Of a stretch of DNA of 64,000 nucleotides, positions 45,778 through 57,689 are shown one piece after another; position 1 is the first letter of the stretch, and every line of letters begins with the position of its first letter. The translations under genes were made by a program, and so were the position numbers. The DNA comes from Anadara kagoshimensis (lineage: Eukaryota; Mollusca; Bivalvia; Arcoida; Arcidae), in contig CM037870.1 in the NCBI GenBank assembly GCA_021292105.1, forward strand, positions 17,663,087-17,727,086, written 5' to 3'. The notes beneath the pieces were generated by a model, which was not told the origin of the DNA, did no database searches, and was given only the letters and a program-made list of their open reading frames with translations.

Positions 45778-45799
45778 GTATTTCTATTTCAGCTACACT

Positions 45800-47500
45800 T
45801 GTTTTTTATTAGCCTCGACTTTTAAAAACAAGTGTTTTTAAATGAAAAATAAATTCAGGCTATAATATTGAGACCTTGAATTTAAGAAAATCAATTAAAT
45901 CAATAAAAATTTTCTTGTTATTTTTCTGTAAATGTTCAGAACTTGGGACATTTAATCCACCCAGTATGGAGATATCTTTAAATATGAATATTTTTCTTTC
46001 TCTTTAAAATCTAACCATTCTACAAATAAATGTCGCATAAAATAAAAGAATTCAGTTTAAAAACACAAAAGTTTCTATATTTTTCAAAAACTTATTTAGT
46101 CATAACTAGGTTTAACAACTTATTATATTAAATCGAATTGTGATCAACTTTTCATTCTAGGTACAAAAGGTGTTGTGTGTTGCTATGGAAACCAGGCTCA
46201 ATGCCAGAGTTTTAAAATATTTTTATTATGGAAACAAGCACAAAATATAGTGTTTTTTACATTTCGTACACCACATATACCTTAGCTGACAAGTTATTGA
46301 AGTATGAACCAACAGATTAAAAATTAAGCTTTAATTTTATAGTCCTTTTCATAATTCTATAGAAAAAAAATTTGGAAGTTAAAATTTCTAATCTGTAAAT
46401 CTGCAGAATAAAAAACATAAATAACAACAGAAAACCCTTAATTTTTGTCGATTTTTAAAGAAGTCAATAAATGGTAATATTATATCCAATTTTTGTGCTA
46501 ATATCCCTTCATATTCTTTTTGTGTGCCAGTTATTAGAACTTTTTTAAATAAACCCAAACTACGCTTAAAAACAGGAATATTTTGCCAATAAATTAAATG
46601 ATCATATGAGCTGATCAATACATCAATACTTCAATTTATTTGAATTCTTTTGTATTTATTAAAACAGAGTGCTAGATATATACCTATATATATGTATATA
46701 AGAAATAATATTTAAGACCAAAGCATGGTTGTCATGGGGACCACAGAGGATCATGTACATTTCAACATTTCAATAATGAGTCCCGATTTTTTTTTTTTGT
46801 ATTATAAAGGTTTTATGTATTAAGGGTTTTTAAAGACCATTTCATAGATGAATGACATATTATCTTTTTAAATTCAAATCCATTCTTTTTTATTTAAATA
46901 ATTAGCCAAACTATTTTTGCATGAAAAGTCACAATTACAAAGCTACCATAAAAATCCATACATATTGTTATAATATAGCCACCGTATGTTACCAAGATTT
47001 TGCCAAATAAAACCTAAATCCTCTTTTGTTTGAGAATTATGTAAAACTACAGGTTTTAAGTTGGAACGCTGTACTTTAGTACAAACTTTTGTGAATTATT
47101 TTTGATCTATATTAAATTTTAAAATTTTAACCTTATTTAAGAACTATACGTACACATAATTATTTTGTTTTTAAATGCTAGATATTGACCTAAAAGTGTT
47201 TTTAAAACTTGTTTTTAATCGATGTGTGTTTTTTTTCTTCACGTTGTGCATGTTTATAGTGTCATGTTTTTTATTCACCTGAAATAGTGTAAACACATTA
47301 TTTGAAATCTTGTATCATTTTTTTATAATTTTAAACATTTTAAGTCTTCCTTAAGTGTTTAAACATTCTTTTTAGCTTGTATGCAACAATTTCATCACAA
47401 AACAACTATTGTCATATACTGTCGTTGGTCGATGTGGATATCAACTTCTCCATCCACTTCTGCACAAGACCTAGTTTTGTATTGCTAAGGAAATTTCAAA
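45800..47500. other. CASZ1 intron, no gene
   Basis: AT-rich. GTTGCTATGGAAAC at 46179-46192 is a strict X-box match; GTTGTCATGGGGAC at 46728 differs at one base. Confidence 0.5.
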
Positions 47501-47505
47501 ATGAA

Positions 47506-47570
47506 GCTAGCTAAACAAATGGTGTTTACTCTTCCAGAACACCCAGCCTCACTTCCCTGGTGGATTTATA
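47506..47570 (+). repeat. Dispersed repeat R, copy 5 (5' part)
   Basis: GCTAGCTAAACAAATGGTGT, CTTCCAGAACACCCAGCC, TCACTTCCCTGGTGGA. Confidence 0.66.
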
Positions 47571-47759
47571 CCAAACTGAAAAAATCACTCATATAAACTG
47601 CCTCTAAAGCTATTGAGCAATCTTTATAAAATGATGCAATGTTTCTGGTGGCATTTGCCATCTTCTATGAACTAATTTAGTTGATCAGGTCAGAGGGTCA
47701 GTGTGCTTAATTTGGGTCACAATCTTTTTCTGCTAAAAATTATACCAGTGATCCATATG

Positions 47760-47990
47760 CTTATGACATATCTAGTGTAAAAAAGTTTCCTTGAGTACTC
47801 CAGTTTCCTCCACCATCCCAGAATTGACTGTGTTCATATAAGTGGAAGAATCTAGATTGGAGCATAAAAATTTCATTATTCCATTCCCCTTCACCATCCC
47901 ACAGCTGGCTGCCTCAATATAAGTGAAAGAATTTTGACTCGGACATAAAACATCCATCACTTCACTTCACTACACTTCAAAGACTCTGCT
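47760..47990 (+). mobile_element. Two SINE-B 3' ends in tandem
   Basis: CTCCAGTTTCCTCCACCATC then CATATAAGTGGAAGAATCTA, followed by a second CCCTTCACCATCCCACAGCT, CCTCAATATAAGTGAAAGAA and TCACTTCACTTCACTACACT. Confidence 0.7.
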
Positions 47991-48259
47991 GGAAAATATC
48001 ACTTGTTTTTTGCCTCAAATCTTTGTTGTGAGCAGTAAAGTACATCATCAGCTTGTTGACAATACAACTTGTCATGTTTATTTACTTGAAGTGTTATAAA
48101 AGTATATAAAAGTAATTTTGTTTTAAAACTTATTACACTTCTTGAACTCTGTTAGTAAAACACACATATTCATTAGTTTAGAAATATGCACATCATTTTG
48201 TATGTACTGGACAGTCTGACTGTAGTCACTGACTTAACTTTACACCTCAACTTCTCGTA

Positions 48260-48430
48260 GGGGCCTTGGTGGCTGGGTGGTCTAAAGCACACAATTATTG
48301 ATCACGTGCCTCTTGGTGCTTAGGTTTGAATCCCAGTCTGAGCAGATGCTAATGTGAGAAATTTTTGTCAGATGGCTTGCTGAAGTCTGATGGTTTTGTC
48401 TTGCCACTTTACAGGTTTCCTCTGCAAGTC
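48260..48430 (+). mobile_element. SINE-B 5' part
   Basis: GGGGCCTTGGTGGCTGGGTG-GTCTAAAGC, GGTTTGAATCCCAGTCTGAG, TGGCTTGCTGAAGTCTGATG; 3' end lost. Confidence 0.75.
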
Positions 48431-48439
48431 ATATTGTAA

Positions 48440-49800
48440 GGAACATTTTTATATTTTTGTACAAAATTTCAAATAAGACTTTGAGAACCTATTGCAGGAC
48501 CTTACTCTATATAGGTATAATATAATTTTTTAAGTCTGAAAAGTAGACTGCCAGGACCTTTTCTATTTGGAGGATTTTGCACATTATTGACCTGTACTCC
48601 ATTTCTCAGATTGTCAATATTAATAAAACTGCTTTTTGTGCATTGATCACCTGTTAAATTATACACCTGCCAATTTTTCAAATTTATCTGGAAAAAATAA
48701 TCAAATTTTGCTATTAAAGATTATTGACAAAATGACATTGTTGAAAATTATTATGATTTGCAGAATTCTGAGGAAATTGGAAACCCTTGTAAATAATGTC
48801 ATATCAATGACTTCAAAGAAATCTATCCTGACCTTGTGCTGTAAATCGTACAAGTTCCAGGACGGCGGTCCCAGATAAATAAGATTCTGTTCTACTTATG
48901 CATAATTAAAGAAAAACAATTAAATCTAAATCTAGAAATGATTGGAACAATGGGCTGCCATGGTAACCCTATTTTCTTATATATATATTCTGCGTGGTAA
49001 TACAATCAATAAGGCCGATATTCGAGTTTCTGGTCGTTAAAAATTAATGGCTATTATTCTACTCCATTCCTACCCGATATATACACAGTTATTTGATGTT
49101 TTGTTTAAGGTGTTTGTTGTTCAATATAACTGTGTTACCATGGCAACACACAACATGCCAAACAACTTTCTGATATTCACGAATGCAGAAAAGCAATTGG
49201 AGCTTGACTGTTATATTCCCTCGCTCATAGTATTTGATTATTTGTGAATTTCAAAAGCTTTTATTTTCATACCCGACTTGTATGCGATATTTATTTATCG
49301 ATGTTGATAACATACTCTGTTTGTTTCTAAGGTTATATAAAATAGTGGTTTTAGCTAATATCGAACTTTTACTGTTCATGACGTTATAAGAGATTTTTTT
49401 TCATAAAATTGTTAAGAGTGAATGAATTGAAAGGTTGTTAATTAAATCGGGGGAAAAAATTATCAATATATATTTGTCTTTTTTGATCGATTTTTTAAAG
49501 TTAGATAGGAAACATATCACTTGTATTTTCAGTCACATTCATAGCATTAATGACAACAAAATTTTGTTTTTTATAATTAAATAATTAAAAGGAGTACCTG
49601 CAATATAATTCGTAACATTTTGTTACAATTTATATTTCGTTTCATTCATAGCATTAATAACTACAATTTTTTTTTTTTTTTTAATTCAATAATTGCAAGG
49701 AGTGCCTGCAATATACTGCATTTAAACGGTTATGAGTACATTTCTGTTGCAATTTAGCCTTTTTTTTGCATTTTGTTTTTGTTTTTGAAAAGGACCTTTT
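48440..49800. other. CASZ1 intron with X-box 14-mer
   Basis: No gene. GTTACCATGGCAAC (49134-49147) is a strict X-box match; GCTGCCATGGTAAC (48954) is one base off. A T13-plus tract lies near 49668. Confidence 0.5.
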
Positions 49801-49909
49801 TGTCTTTTTGTTACAATTTAGCTTTTGCAGGCTTCTGTGGCAAATGGTCTAAAGGCCTGGCTGACAGAGCACAGTGGTTTTCATTTCTTGGCAGATCCAA
49901 ATATAAGGA

Positions 49910-50112
49910 ATTGACGTATTGGCGGTCATGACCACAATGTTCTGACAAATGACCGGCATGTTTAAATGACATGGAAAACAAATGAAAACTCGCCCTGAAT
50001 TGTGCCATTTAATGATGTCACTGATATTAGTATGTCATTAGTTGTCGTGACGCTGCTTGGGTACCATGATGCGGCCAGCGTCGGAACATGATAGGCATGG
50101 CCGGCAATATGT
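49910..50112. mobile_element. MITE-6 copy 2, inserted in a SINE-B relic
   Basis: TIRs TTGACGTATTGGCGGTCATG and, inverted, TTGACATATTGCCGGCCATG. Homologous to 7405-7612. Preceded by a SINE-B head remnant (CTTCTGTGGCAAATGGTCTA, 49830). A short SINE-A tail (50130-50215) follows. Confidence 0.68.
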
Positions 50113-50254
50113 CAATTTGTCTGCTCGCTATAGCTATAACTGGTGATTTCTCCGAAGTAATTGAAAAATTGTTGACTGGTACATGAAACCCCATTCAATC
50201 ACTCAAATAAATTGAGATATTTTAGACTTGTGTAACCTTGAGTTTGTGCACATT

Positions 50255-50495
50255 TAGATTCGCCTAGCACTCTGCATTACGAAATGAAAGTCACGGTTCT
50301 TTCGGATGGGAACTTAAAATAACTGAGGTCCAGTGTCACGGTGAGTTTGGCACGCTAAACAACCCTGCTGTATAATGCCATCAGCGCAACGCACAGGCAA
50401 AATTACTGCACCTTCGTCTATAGCTGGCGATGTCTCGATATAAGTGAAATATTCTTGACTGGGACGTTAAACACCATTACTTAACTCAACTTGTT
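50255..50495 (+). mobile_element. SINE-A, 5'-truncated
   Basis: Starts at TTCGCCTAGCACTCTGCATT, then GAAAGTCACGGTTCTTTCGG, GTCTATAGCTGGCGATGTCT, GATATAAGTGAAATATTCTT, GGACGTTAAACACC and ACTTAACTCAACT. Well preserved, no tRNA head. Confidence 0.85.
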
Positions 50496-50502
50496 ATTGA
50501 TT

Positions 50503-51070
50503 GTAGTGGCTTTGGTGGCTGAGAGGTCCAAAATTCCAGCTTATGGATCACAGTACCTCCCACTACTCAGGTTCAAATCTCACTCGGGACAGAACCATTT
50601 GTGTGAGTTTGTCTGTCCACTTGCTGAATGTTGATGGCTTTCACCAGGCACTCAGGTTTCCTCCACTATTCCAGAACTGGCCGCCTCAGGTTCAAATCTC
50701 ACTCGGGACAGAACCATTAGTGTGAGTTTGTCTGTCCACTTGCTGAATGTTGATGGTTTTCACCAGGCACTCAGGTATCCTCCACTATTCCAGAACTGGC
50801 CGTCTCAGGTTTAAATCTCACTCGGGACAGAACCATTAGTGTGAGTTTGTCTGTCCACTTGCTGAATGTTGGTGGTTTTCACCAGGCACTCAGGTATCCT
50901 CCACTATTCCAGAACTGGCCGTCTCAGGTTTAAATCTCACTCGGGACAGAACCATTAGTGTGAGTTTGTCAGTCCTCTTGCTGAATGTTGGTGGTTTTCA
51001 CCAGGCACTCAGGTTTCCTCCACCATCCCAGAACTGGCCGCCTCAATATAAAGAAAAAAAGAATCTCAAC
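50503..51070 (+). mobile_element. SINE-B with internally amplified 119-bp unit
   Basis: Head TGGCTTTGGTGGCTGAGAGG-TCC, end CCGCCTCAATATAAAG. Between them the segment from box B to CCAGAACTGGCC is present four times. Confidence 0.85.
50568..51043 (+). repeat. Four 119-bp tandem copies of a SINE-B segment
   Basis: CAGGTT[CT]AAATCTCACTCG at 50568, 50687, 50806 and 50925, exactly 119 bp apart; copies differ at few positions (GCTTTC/GGTTTTC, TTTCC/TATCC). The unit joins box B to the body, so the array carries four B boxes behind one A box. Confidence 0.95.
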
Positions 51071-51973
51071 TTTACTCAACTTGACTTTTATTGATTTTTT
51101 GCTAATCGGAGAGACCCAAAATGCTACATGTCATACCAAGGGCATGTGATGTTCAACCCCCAAATCAGCCATTTTGAAGTTTTCGTTGATGCTAAAATGA
51201 CATTTTATCAATGTTTAAAATTTAGAAAGTTTTAAAATTTATGGGTTTATATTTTAAACGAAAATATCAACAACTGTCCTAAATCATGTATATAAAAAAA
51301 ATATTCGAGCCTCTAAGGATCATAAAATTGTGTATTTATCTTATTTAAGTAACAAACCAAATATTTGACCTGGCATTTAATGTTCAACATTTTATAAATG
51401 GTGGGGACTTGTACCTTTTACCTACCTGGGTGCCATGGCAACCAAAGTTTGTGTTATCATTAAACCTGCCAACCTGTCTCATCATGGTTTTTATCTAACC
51501 GATGGGTTATCTGAAATTTTATGTTTAATATCTTAAAATTTTTAAAGCTATCCAAAAATGTTTTTATGGCAAGCAAATTAATCTGTTTACTGTGAAAAGC
51601 ATTTTCTCAAATACTTAAGCAATTTATTGAAATATATACTGGAATTTTGCCATAAATTGATTTACGAATTATGTTTAAATTTTAAATTTGTAGAAATATA
51701 GCTCATACCTGTAGATTACATTTTTTTCTCATTTTATATAAAGATAAGTTAGAAAAATACAATATTGTGATATTTTTGAATAACACAAAATATTTAGAGC
51801 ATAGCATGTAAGACACGAGTTTTAGATTACAGATTTTATATGATAAAAATTTTTTGGTTGAATTTCATATTTTTTTAATTCTTGCTTTATTCATGTAGTT
51901 TATAAAAAATTAAAACTTTTAGTTATAATTATATGCTAATACATGTAGAATGTGTTAATTTAAAAAATGCAGT

Positions 51974-52024
51974 TTAAAAAAAAAAAAAAAACAAAAAAAA
52001 AAAAAAACAAAAAACAAAAAAAAC
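51974..52024. repeat. Poly(A)-rich tract
   Basis: About 50 bp of A interrupted by single C residues (AAACAAAAAA), directly before the duplicated SINE-B block. Confidence 0.9.
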
Positions 52025-52520
52025 CACTTCGATTTTTACCTATCGTATCCAAAAAGATAACATGTTGAGTTGAGTAATGGTGTTCTACGCCCCATTCAAG
52101 ATTCTTTCACTTATGTCAAAACAGTCAGCACAGGGATGGTGGAGGAAACCGGAGTACCCAGAGAAAAACATGACTTGGGTTAAGCGAACTGACAAACTTT
52201 CTCACACCAGGATCTGCCCTGAGTGGGATTGGAACCTAGGCTTTGAGAGGAGGAAAAAAAAACCAAAAAAACACTTCAATTTTTACCTATCGTATCCAAA
52301 AAGATAACATGTTGAGTTGAGTAATGGTGTTCTACGCCCAATTCAAGATTCTTTCACTTATATCAAAACAGTCAGCACAGGGATGGTGGAGAAAACTGGA
52401 GTACCCAGAGGAAAACATGACTTGCGTTAAGCGAACTGACAAACTTTCTCACACCAGGATCTGCCCAGAGTGGGGGAGATGACTCAATGACCTAGTAGTC
52501 TAAGGACCACAGCATCTCCC
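52025..52520 (-). repeat. 247-bp direct duplication containing SINE-B
   Basis: CACTTC[GA]ATTTTTACCTAT-CGTATCCAAAAAGATAAC starts two copies at 52025 and 52272. Each contains a reverse-strand SINE-B (GAGTAATGGTGTTCTACGCC, GGGATGGTGGAG, GAACTGACAAACTTTCTCAC, ACCAGGATCTGCCC). Copy 1 keeps box B (GGATTGGAACCTAGG inverse); in copy 2 that part is cut off. Confidence 0.88.
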
Positions 52521-53125
52521 CAGTTCCAAGTGCTGGAAAGTTCAATTCAATTTTAGAAGGTTGAAAATTTCTCTAATTTTGTTTGCTATTATTGTTAGTA
52601 AATACATGTACCACATAATTTCATAGCAATGAAATCTTTTAATTCTAAGACCACCCTTGACCAATTTGGACTTTATTTTCACAAAATCAAAGATCCATAA
52701 AAATTTCACCCAACTAAATTTTTTTAAACTACAAAATCACATTTTTTTTAACCCTACAGTTAATTCTACAGTCTTTGTTTAAACAGATTGAATAGAGAAT
52801 TCTTATTCAAGAATATAAAGTTTAAAAGTTTAAAATTTAGTGTATTGAGAAAGATTTTGCCTTCGACATCTGTAAATTGTACATATATTAAGTTTATAGA
52901 TGATAAAAATTGACATTTGCCCAGTTTTATGCTGTTTCTCACAAGTAAGGAGTGAACTTAGATTAAATTTATTCAATCTATAAAATTTACTCCTTTTAAG
53001 ATGGATAAAACTTTGAAATTATACACGACTTATTGATTCATTTTAAGCCAAGTTTGTTTATGATAATAATTGGGAAAAATATTTTATGTATGAAAATGAC
53101 CATTTTGAAAGTACAATTTAGTATA

Positions 53126-53317
53126 CTGTAAAAGTATTTAATTTCGCGTGTATTATTTCTGCGATATAGTAAATTTAGACTTATCGGCGTAGTTAAATTT
53201 TCACTTTTTTTGAAATATGCACTATAACACAATAAGCACAATATAATTTTTCACGCAAAACAATCAACTGCGAAATAAGTGAAAATAAGTACTCCTCGAA
53301 AATAAATATGTTTACAG
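53126..53317. mobile_element. MITE-2 copy 2 with TA duplication
   Basis: 192 bp; ends CTGTAAAAGTATTTAATTTC / AAATATGTTTACAG, TA at 53124-53125 and 53318-53319. Inverted relative to the 18196 copy (shares CACTATAACACAATAAGCAC). Confidence 0.85.
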
Positions 53318-53381
53318 TATATGTGTACACATATCATGTTTATGTTTTAAATAAAGTTTAAATTCAAACCTTTTTAAAGTG

Positions 53382-53625
53382 GGGCCTTGGTTGCCAAGTG
53401 GTTAAAAGCATTTGCTTTTGGATCACAGAACCTTGCACCACCTAGGTTAGAATCCCACTCGGGGCAGATCCCAGTGTGAGAAAGTTTATCAATTCACATG
53501 CCAAAAGTCAGTGGTTTTCTCCAGGCACTCTGGTTTCCTCTACCATCAATGAAGTGAATGTCCAGATATAAATAAGTGAAAGAATCTTAACTGGGGCGTA
53601 AACGCCCATTGCTCCATTTCTTTAA
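53382..53625 (+). mobile_element. SINE-B full length
   Basis: GGGGCCTTGGTTGCCAAGTG-GTTAAAAGC, GGTTAGAATCCCACTCGGGG, CTCCAGGCACTCTGGTTTCC, GTGAAAGAATCTTAACTGGG-GCG, CCATTGCTCCA. Confidence 0.82.
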
Positions 53626-53639
53626 GGTTGGTTGAGTTG

Positions 53640-55700
53640 AGAAAAGATATGTTTGGTCTTATGTTAGGGCCCTAGGTTTTAAATCAGTTTTTTTGGATGT
53701 TTAAACCTTCTTTAGCAAGCTCCTCACTCTTTTAGGTTATTTTCAATACACTTGTTTAATTTTTTTAAATAAAAATATGGAATTAAAAGTTCAAAAAGTG
53801 GTTAAAAGCAGGTCCATAACTACACTTAAAGTACTTTAACCACACCTCTGGACTTTTTAGTGCTAGTCTAAAGTCAAGGATTCTAAAATAAATGTTTTAT
53901 ACTATTTTCATCAATCTTATGCTGTTTGATTTATTCATTTAATTTTTCTCGGTGTCTCAGGGTTTTAGCTTAAATTGTAATTTTCCTTCATTTTAATAAC
54001 AAGAATAACTTAATGAAAATTTAAGTAATTTATAAGTACAGTGAACCCCAAAAACAACATTTATTTGGCTATACAGCAAATATGAGTTCCAAGAAAAAAA
54101 ATATGACCATTATTCATATTCCAAGAATGTTGTAAAACAATGCATATTTTCCAAAATTGGACAGGTCCTGACCCAAGTACCCATTAAGGGTTCAAGAGAT
54201 CCTGTCCTTTGACTTCATCAGATTTGTTTATTACTTAGAAATGTTAAAATTTTGCAAATAATTTCAGTCTCATTTACATCAAACAAAAATATGTGTATTT
54301 ATGACGGCTTAACTGCATCTTCAAAAATTCTGTTTTGCATATGTTTTATCTGAAATGCTAATCGCGTAAAATTAATATGCATAAGAGTAATTAAAGTAAG
54401 AAATATTTTTAAAGAAACAACTATGAAATTCGCGAAAATGACAGAAACTCCTTTCACAGATTTACATTATCATCTGAAATTTTGAGGAAGTTTTCAAGTT
54501 AATGTCAAAAGAATTCATGAAAATTCTGAAGTTACGACTTTTAATTGAGTGACAGCCTGAATAAATATCCATGTCGGTTGTAATCTTTGACGGGTTAATG
54601 AGATGAAAATGTCATTTGTGAGGTATTTTCACAGGTTTTCCACTTTTTCCCCCTTTATTGTCACTATCACTTTGCATTTAAAGTAATAAATTATAATGAA
54701 GATTTCTCTTTAGAAACTGATAATTAGACAAATGGGTAATTTTTGATTCAAATTTTATTTTAATGACGGAGCTTCCAATCATAATTTTAAAATAAAACAT
54801 TGCGACATATGTATATTTCATTTAACCAATAAATATTTGCCTGTCATTTTTTTGACAATTTTATTTTCTATAAATGTCAATTTTAGCTAGTAATGTATTA
54901 CTGAAGGCTGTCAGATATAGTTAGGAAATGCTGCTATTAAAATCAAAGGTGAAAAAAAACGCCAACGAAAATTGAAAATGACAAATGTCCGATTTAGGAT
55001 ATTAAAATTAGAGGAATTTCTGGATTTTTTGTTTTTGTTAGTGATATATGATTGTCGATTGACTAGTTAATTAGAAATGTTTTATAACTTATAATTTCAG
55101 TATAAACAACCTTGTCGACTTTTAACCGATATTCTCATAAATTCATTGTCATCCATACAAGACATGGAAACCATGTCGGCATGACCAATCATGGGCAATG
55201 AATATTTTATTATTTATTTATATATTTTTTATTATGTTTACTTAATATTGGTTTATGGTTGTTTGTTTTCCTGTTTTTACTGGTTTTTACTTTTATTTAG
55301 CAAAATTTTAATGCCTATATTGTGATACATTGAAGTAGTACTTCATGTCAGGGGTCTCAGTGCAACATATTTGGAGCAAATATTTGGCACAGGTCATTCA
55401 TAAAAAATCTTATGATTTTTTCACCAATGCTAAACTCAGATTTTCACAATTAAAAATAAGTCAAAAAAATTAAAAAATTGAAACCGATTTAAAATAAGAA
55501 TCACTTCATGTCAAAAATCAATCTAGAAACAAATATATGAGCAATTAAGTTCATAAAATATACCCAGTATGTTTTCATCTGTTTTGGAACAATACTGTTA
55601 ATTTTCATTTTCACAATTTGGGCCAATAGACTGCTAACTTTCACAAAGACAAAGGCCATTGTAAGTCCCCATTCACAAAGATCGAGAAACAGCACTGAAA
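53640..55700. other. CASZ1 intron, about 2 kb without a recognised element
   Basis: The longest stretch of the intron in which I recognise no repeat. AT-rich, no open frame of note. A candidate place to look for conserved non-coding elements. Confidence 0.5.
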
Positions 55701-55707
55701 TTAGTAG

Positions 55708-56410
55708 CTTGCAATTCAGTGGCTAAGGGATCTAAGCTGCACAATATGCCACAATTACAGATCACAGTGCCACTCACTGTCTACTGTAGGAACCACTGTG
55801 ACTGTGACAGTGAAATTCTCTTTATATCCATAGAAAATCAAATAAATTTGAATAAAGATCAATATTTTTCACTTACTTGTACCTAGTCGTAACAGGAAAT
55901 CTGTATGCGCATCCGCGATTAGCCCAAAATATATCTGCATTGGGAAAAAACGTTGGTGCTATGGGGATTTAACATGTAGAAAAACCATACAAATGGCGGC
56001 TTCTGTTGCGCATATAACATAAAACGTCACCAAGGACATCACTTCCGGTGTAAACATCGTCATTTTCGCATGTGTAAAATCCCCATACCGCCAGCATTTT
56101 CCTTTTTACAGACCTACTTTATGACAGTCGCGGATGCGCATACAGATTTCCTGTTACGACTAGATACAAGTTAGTGAAAAATATCAAACTTTATTCAAAT
56201 TTATTTGATTTTCTATGGATATAAAGAGAATTTCACTGTCACAGTCACATTGGTTCCTACAGTAAGGTTCAAATCCAACTCTGGCTGTTCCTAGTGGGAG
56301 CTTGCAGAAGGTAGATGGTTTTCTATGGCTAATCCAGTGTACCCTCCATCATCCAATAAACTGACCACCTCCACAGAAGTGAAAGAATCTTAATTGGGCC
56401 TAAAACTTAA
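55708..56410 (+). mobile_element. SINE-B split by MITE-1
   Basis: Head TTCAGTGGCTAAGGGATCTA and GTGCCACTCACTGTCTA before; GGTTCAAATCCAACTCTGGC, TGAAAGAATCTTAATTGGGC and TTACTCCACTTCAC after the insertion. Confidence 0.85.
55784..56262. mobile_element. Foldback MITE-1 copy C, TA duplication, in box B of SINE-B
   Basis: 479 bp, near-perfect palindrome over about 240 bp per arm. Ends CTGTAGGAACCACTGTGACT and AGTCACATTGGTTCCTACAG; TA at 55782-55783 and 56263-56264. Removing it plus one TA restores CTGTCTAGGTTCAAATCC, the normal SINE-B sequence. Confidence 0.93.
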
Positions 56411-56749
56411 TTACTCCACTTCACCCTTGGTTTGAGGAAGATTTGTTGGTTGTAAATTTGTAACACCCAAACAGTAAGTTTCCCAGCTATTTGCAACAAG
56501 AACAAGTTTATTATTATTAATCTCTAAGGTTTATTCTAAGAACAAATGCATGTGTGTGATGTGTGATTGTGTTTTTATGGTCTGCCTTGTACAAGTGCAC
56601 TTGGATCAACGATCTCACAGTCAGTGTAGCACAGACAAGCATACTACTCCCCAAGTGACATTATTCTGGCACTGGGTGAACCAGTCAATGGCCTCTTTAT
56701 ACCTAGCCCCAGGCAAGAGAGCAGTATCTCAATTTGTAAAGTTTTAAAG

Positions 56750-56840
56750 TTTTTGACTGTTTGACCCAGCCAAGTTTGGAACCACAACCTCCCACTCTCA
56801 AGGCATAGACTTTAACACTGAGCTCCCAAGGCAGTTTGAG
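56750..56840 (-). mobile_element. tRNA-like SINE head, reverse strand
   Basis: Reverse complement gives TTGGGAGCTCAGTGTTAAAG (box A-like) and GGTTCCAAACTTGGCTGGGT (box B-like). No body attached. Confidence 0.45.
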
Positions 56841-56849
56841 GAAGCAAAA

Positions 56850-57680
56850 TCCTGTAAATTGTCAGAGAATTATGGAAATTATGACTCACAAATCATTATT
56901 ATAAACATGTATTTAAATTGTATTTCAATTTCATAAACTTGTGCCCTTTTAGAAATTAAAATTTATATTAATAGCATATTAGAATTGTTAAAACGACAGG
57001 TCCTTGTTTTAAATTTGATATAACAATCAGCTATTTTTGGGATTTATAATGTGACATGATTTGGCAATAATAACTTTTGAGCTGTCTTTATATTATCTAA
57101 TTTGATGTTAATTGGATCGTGTTTCCCCTTACATTTCTCTCTTAATTAAGAATTTTAATTTGAAAACTTTTTAAAATGTGGTGTTTCCTTTCTTTTTTTC
57201 CAAATTTAGATTTAACATACTTATCAGATTCTTATCTGGAGATGAAAATTACGAGGACTGATAAAGATTTATGTTGGTCAATAGATACTAAAAATGTGTT
57301 TCCTTATTTCCACCGTGACATAATTTGAATATTTTGAATTTAAGAAGAATTAATTTCACTTACATTAAAATTAAAAAGAAAGTTTTTAAATTTTTTGAAT
57401 TCCTTCAGCTTCAAAAAGTTTAAAAAAGAAATGAGGATGAGATGAAGACTTGAAGGTTACAGAAAATGTGATAAAAAACTTTTTCTGTCTTTTTTCCACA
57501 TCCATACCCTCCACATTTGTTATAGTATTTGGGCAGATCCTAGCACAAAAAAATATCGGTTGGCTTGTTGAAGGTCGGTCTGACTGTGGTATGTGGTGAT
57601 TTTTCAATTAAGGGAATGAGTGGGAAGGTCAGTTCTGGGAGTATCGATGAAAAAATACATTCATTTGACTGACAAATTTT
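56850..57680. other. CASZ1 intron, nothing recognised
   Basis: AT-rich; a minus-strand open frame of 73 codons at 57386-57607 has no recognisable features. Confidence 0.5.
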
Positions 57681-57689
57681 CTTGCACTG

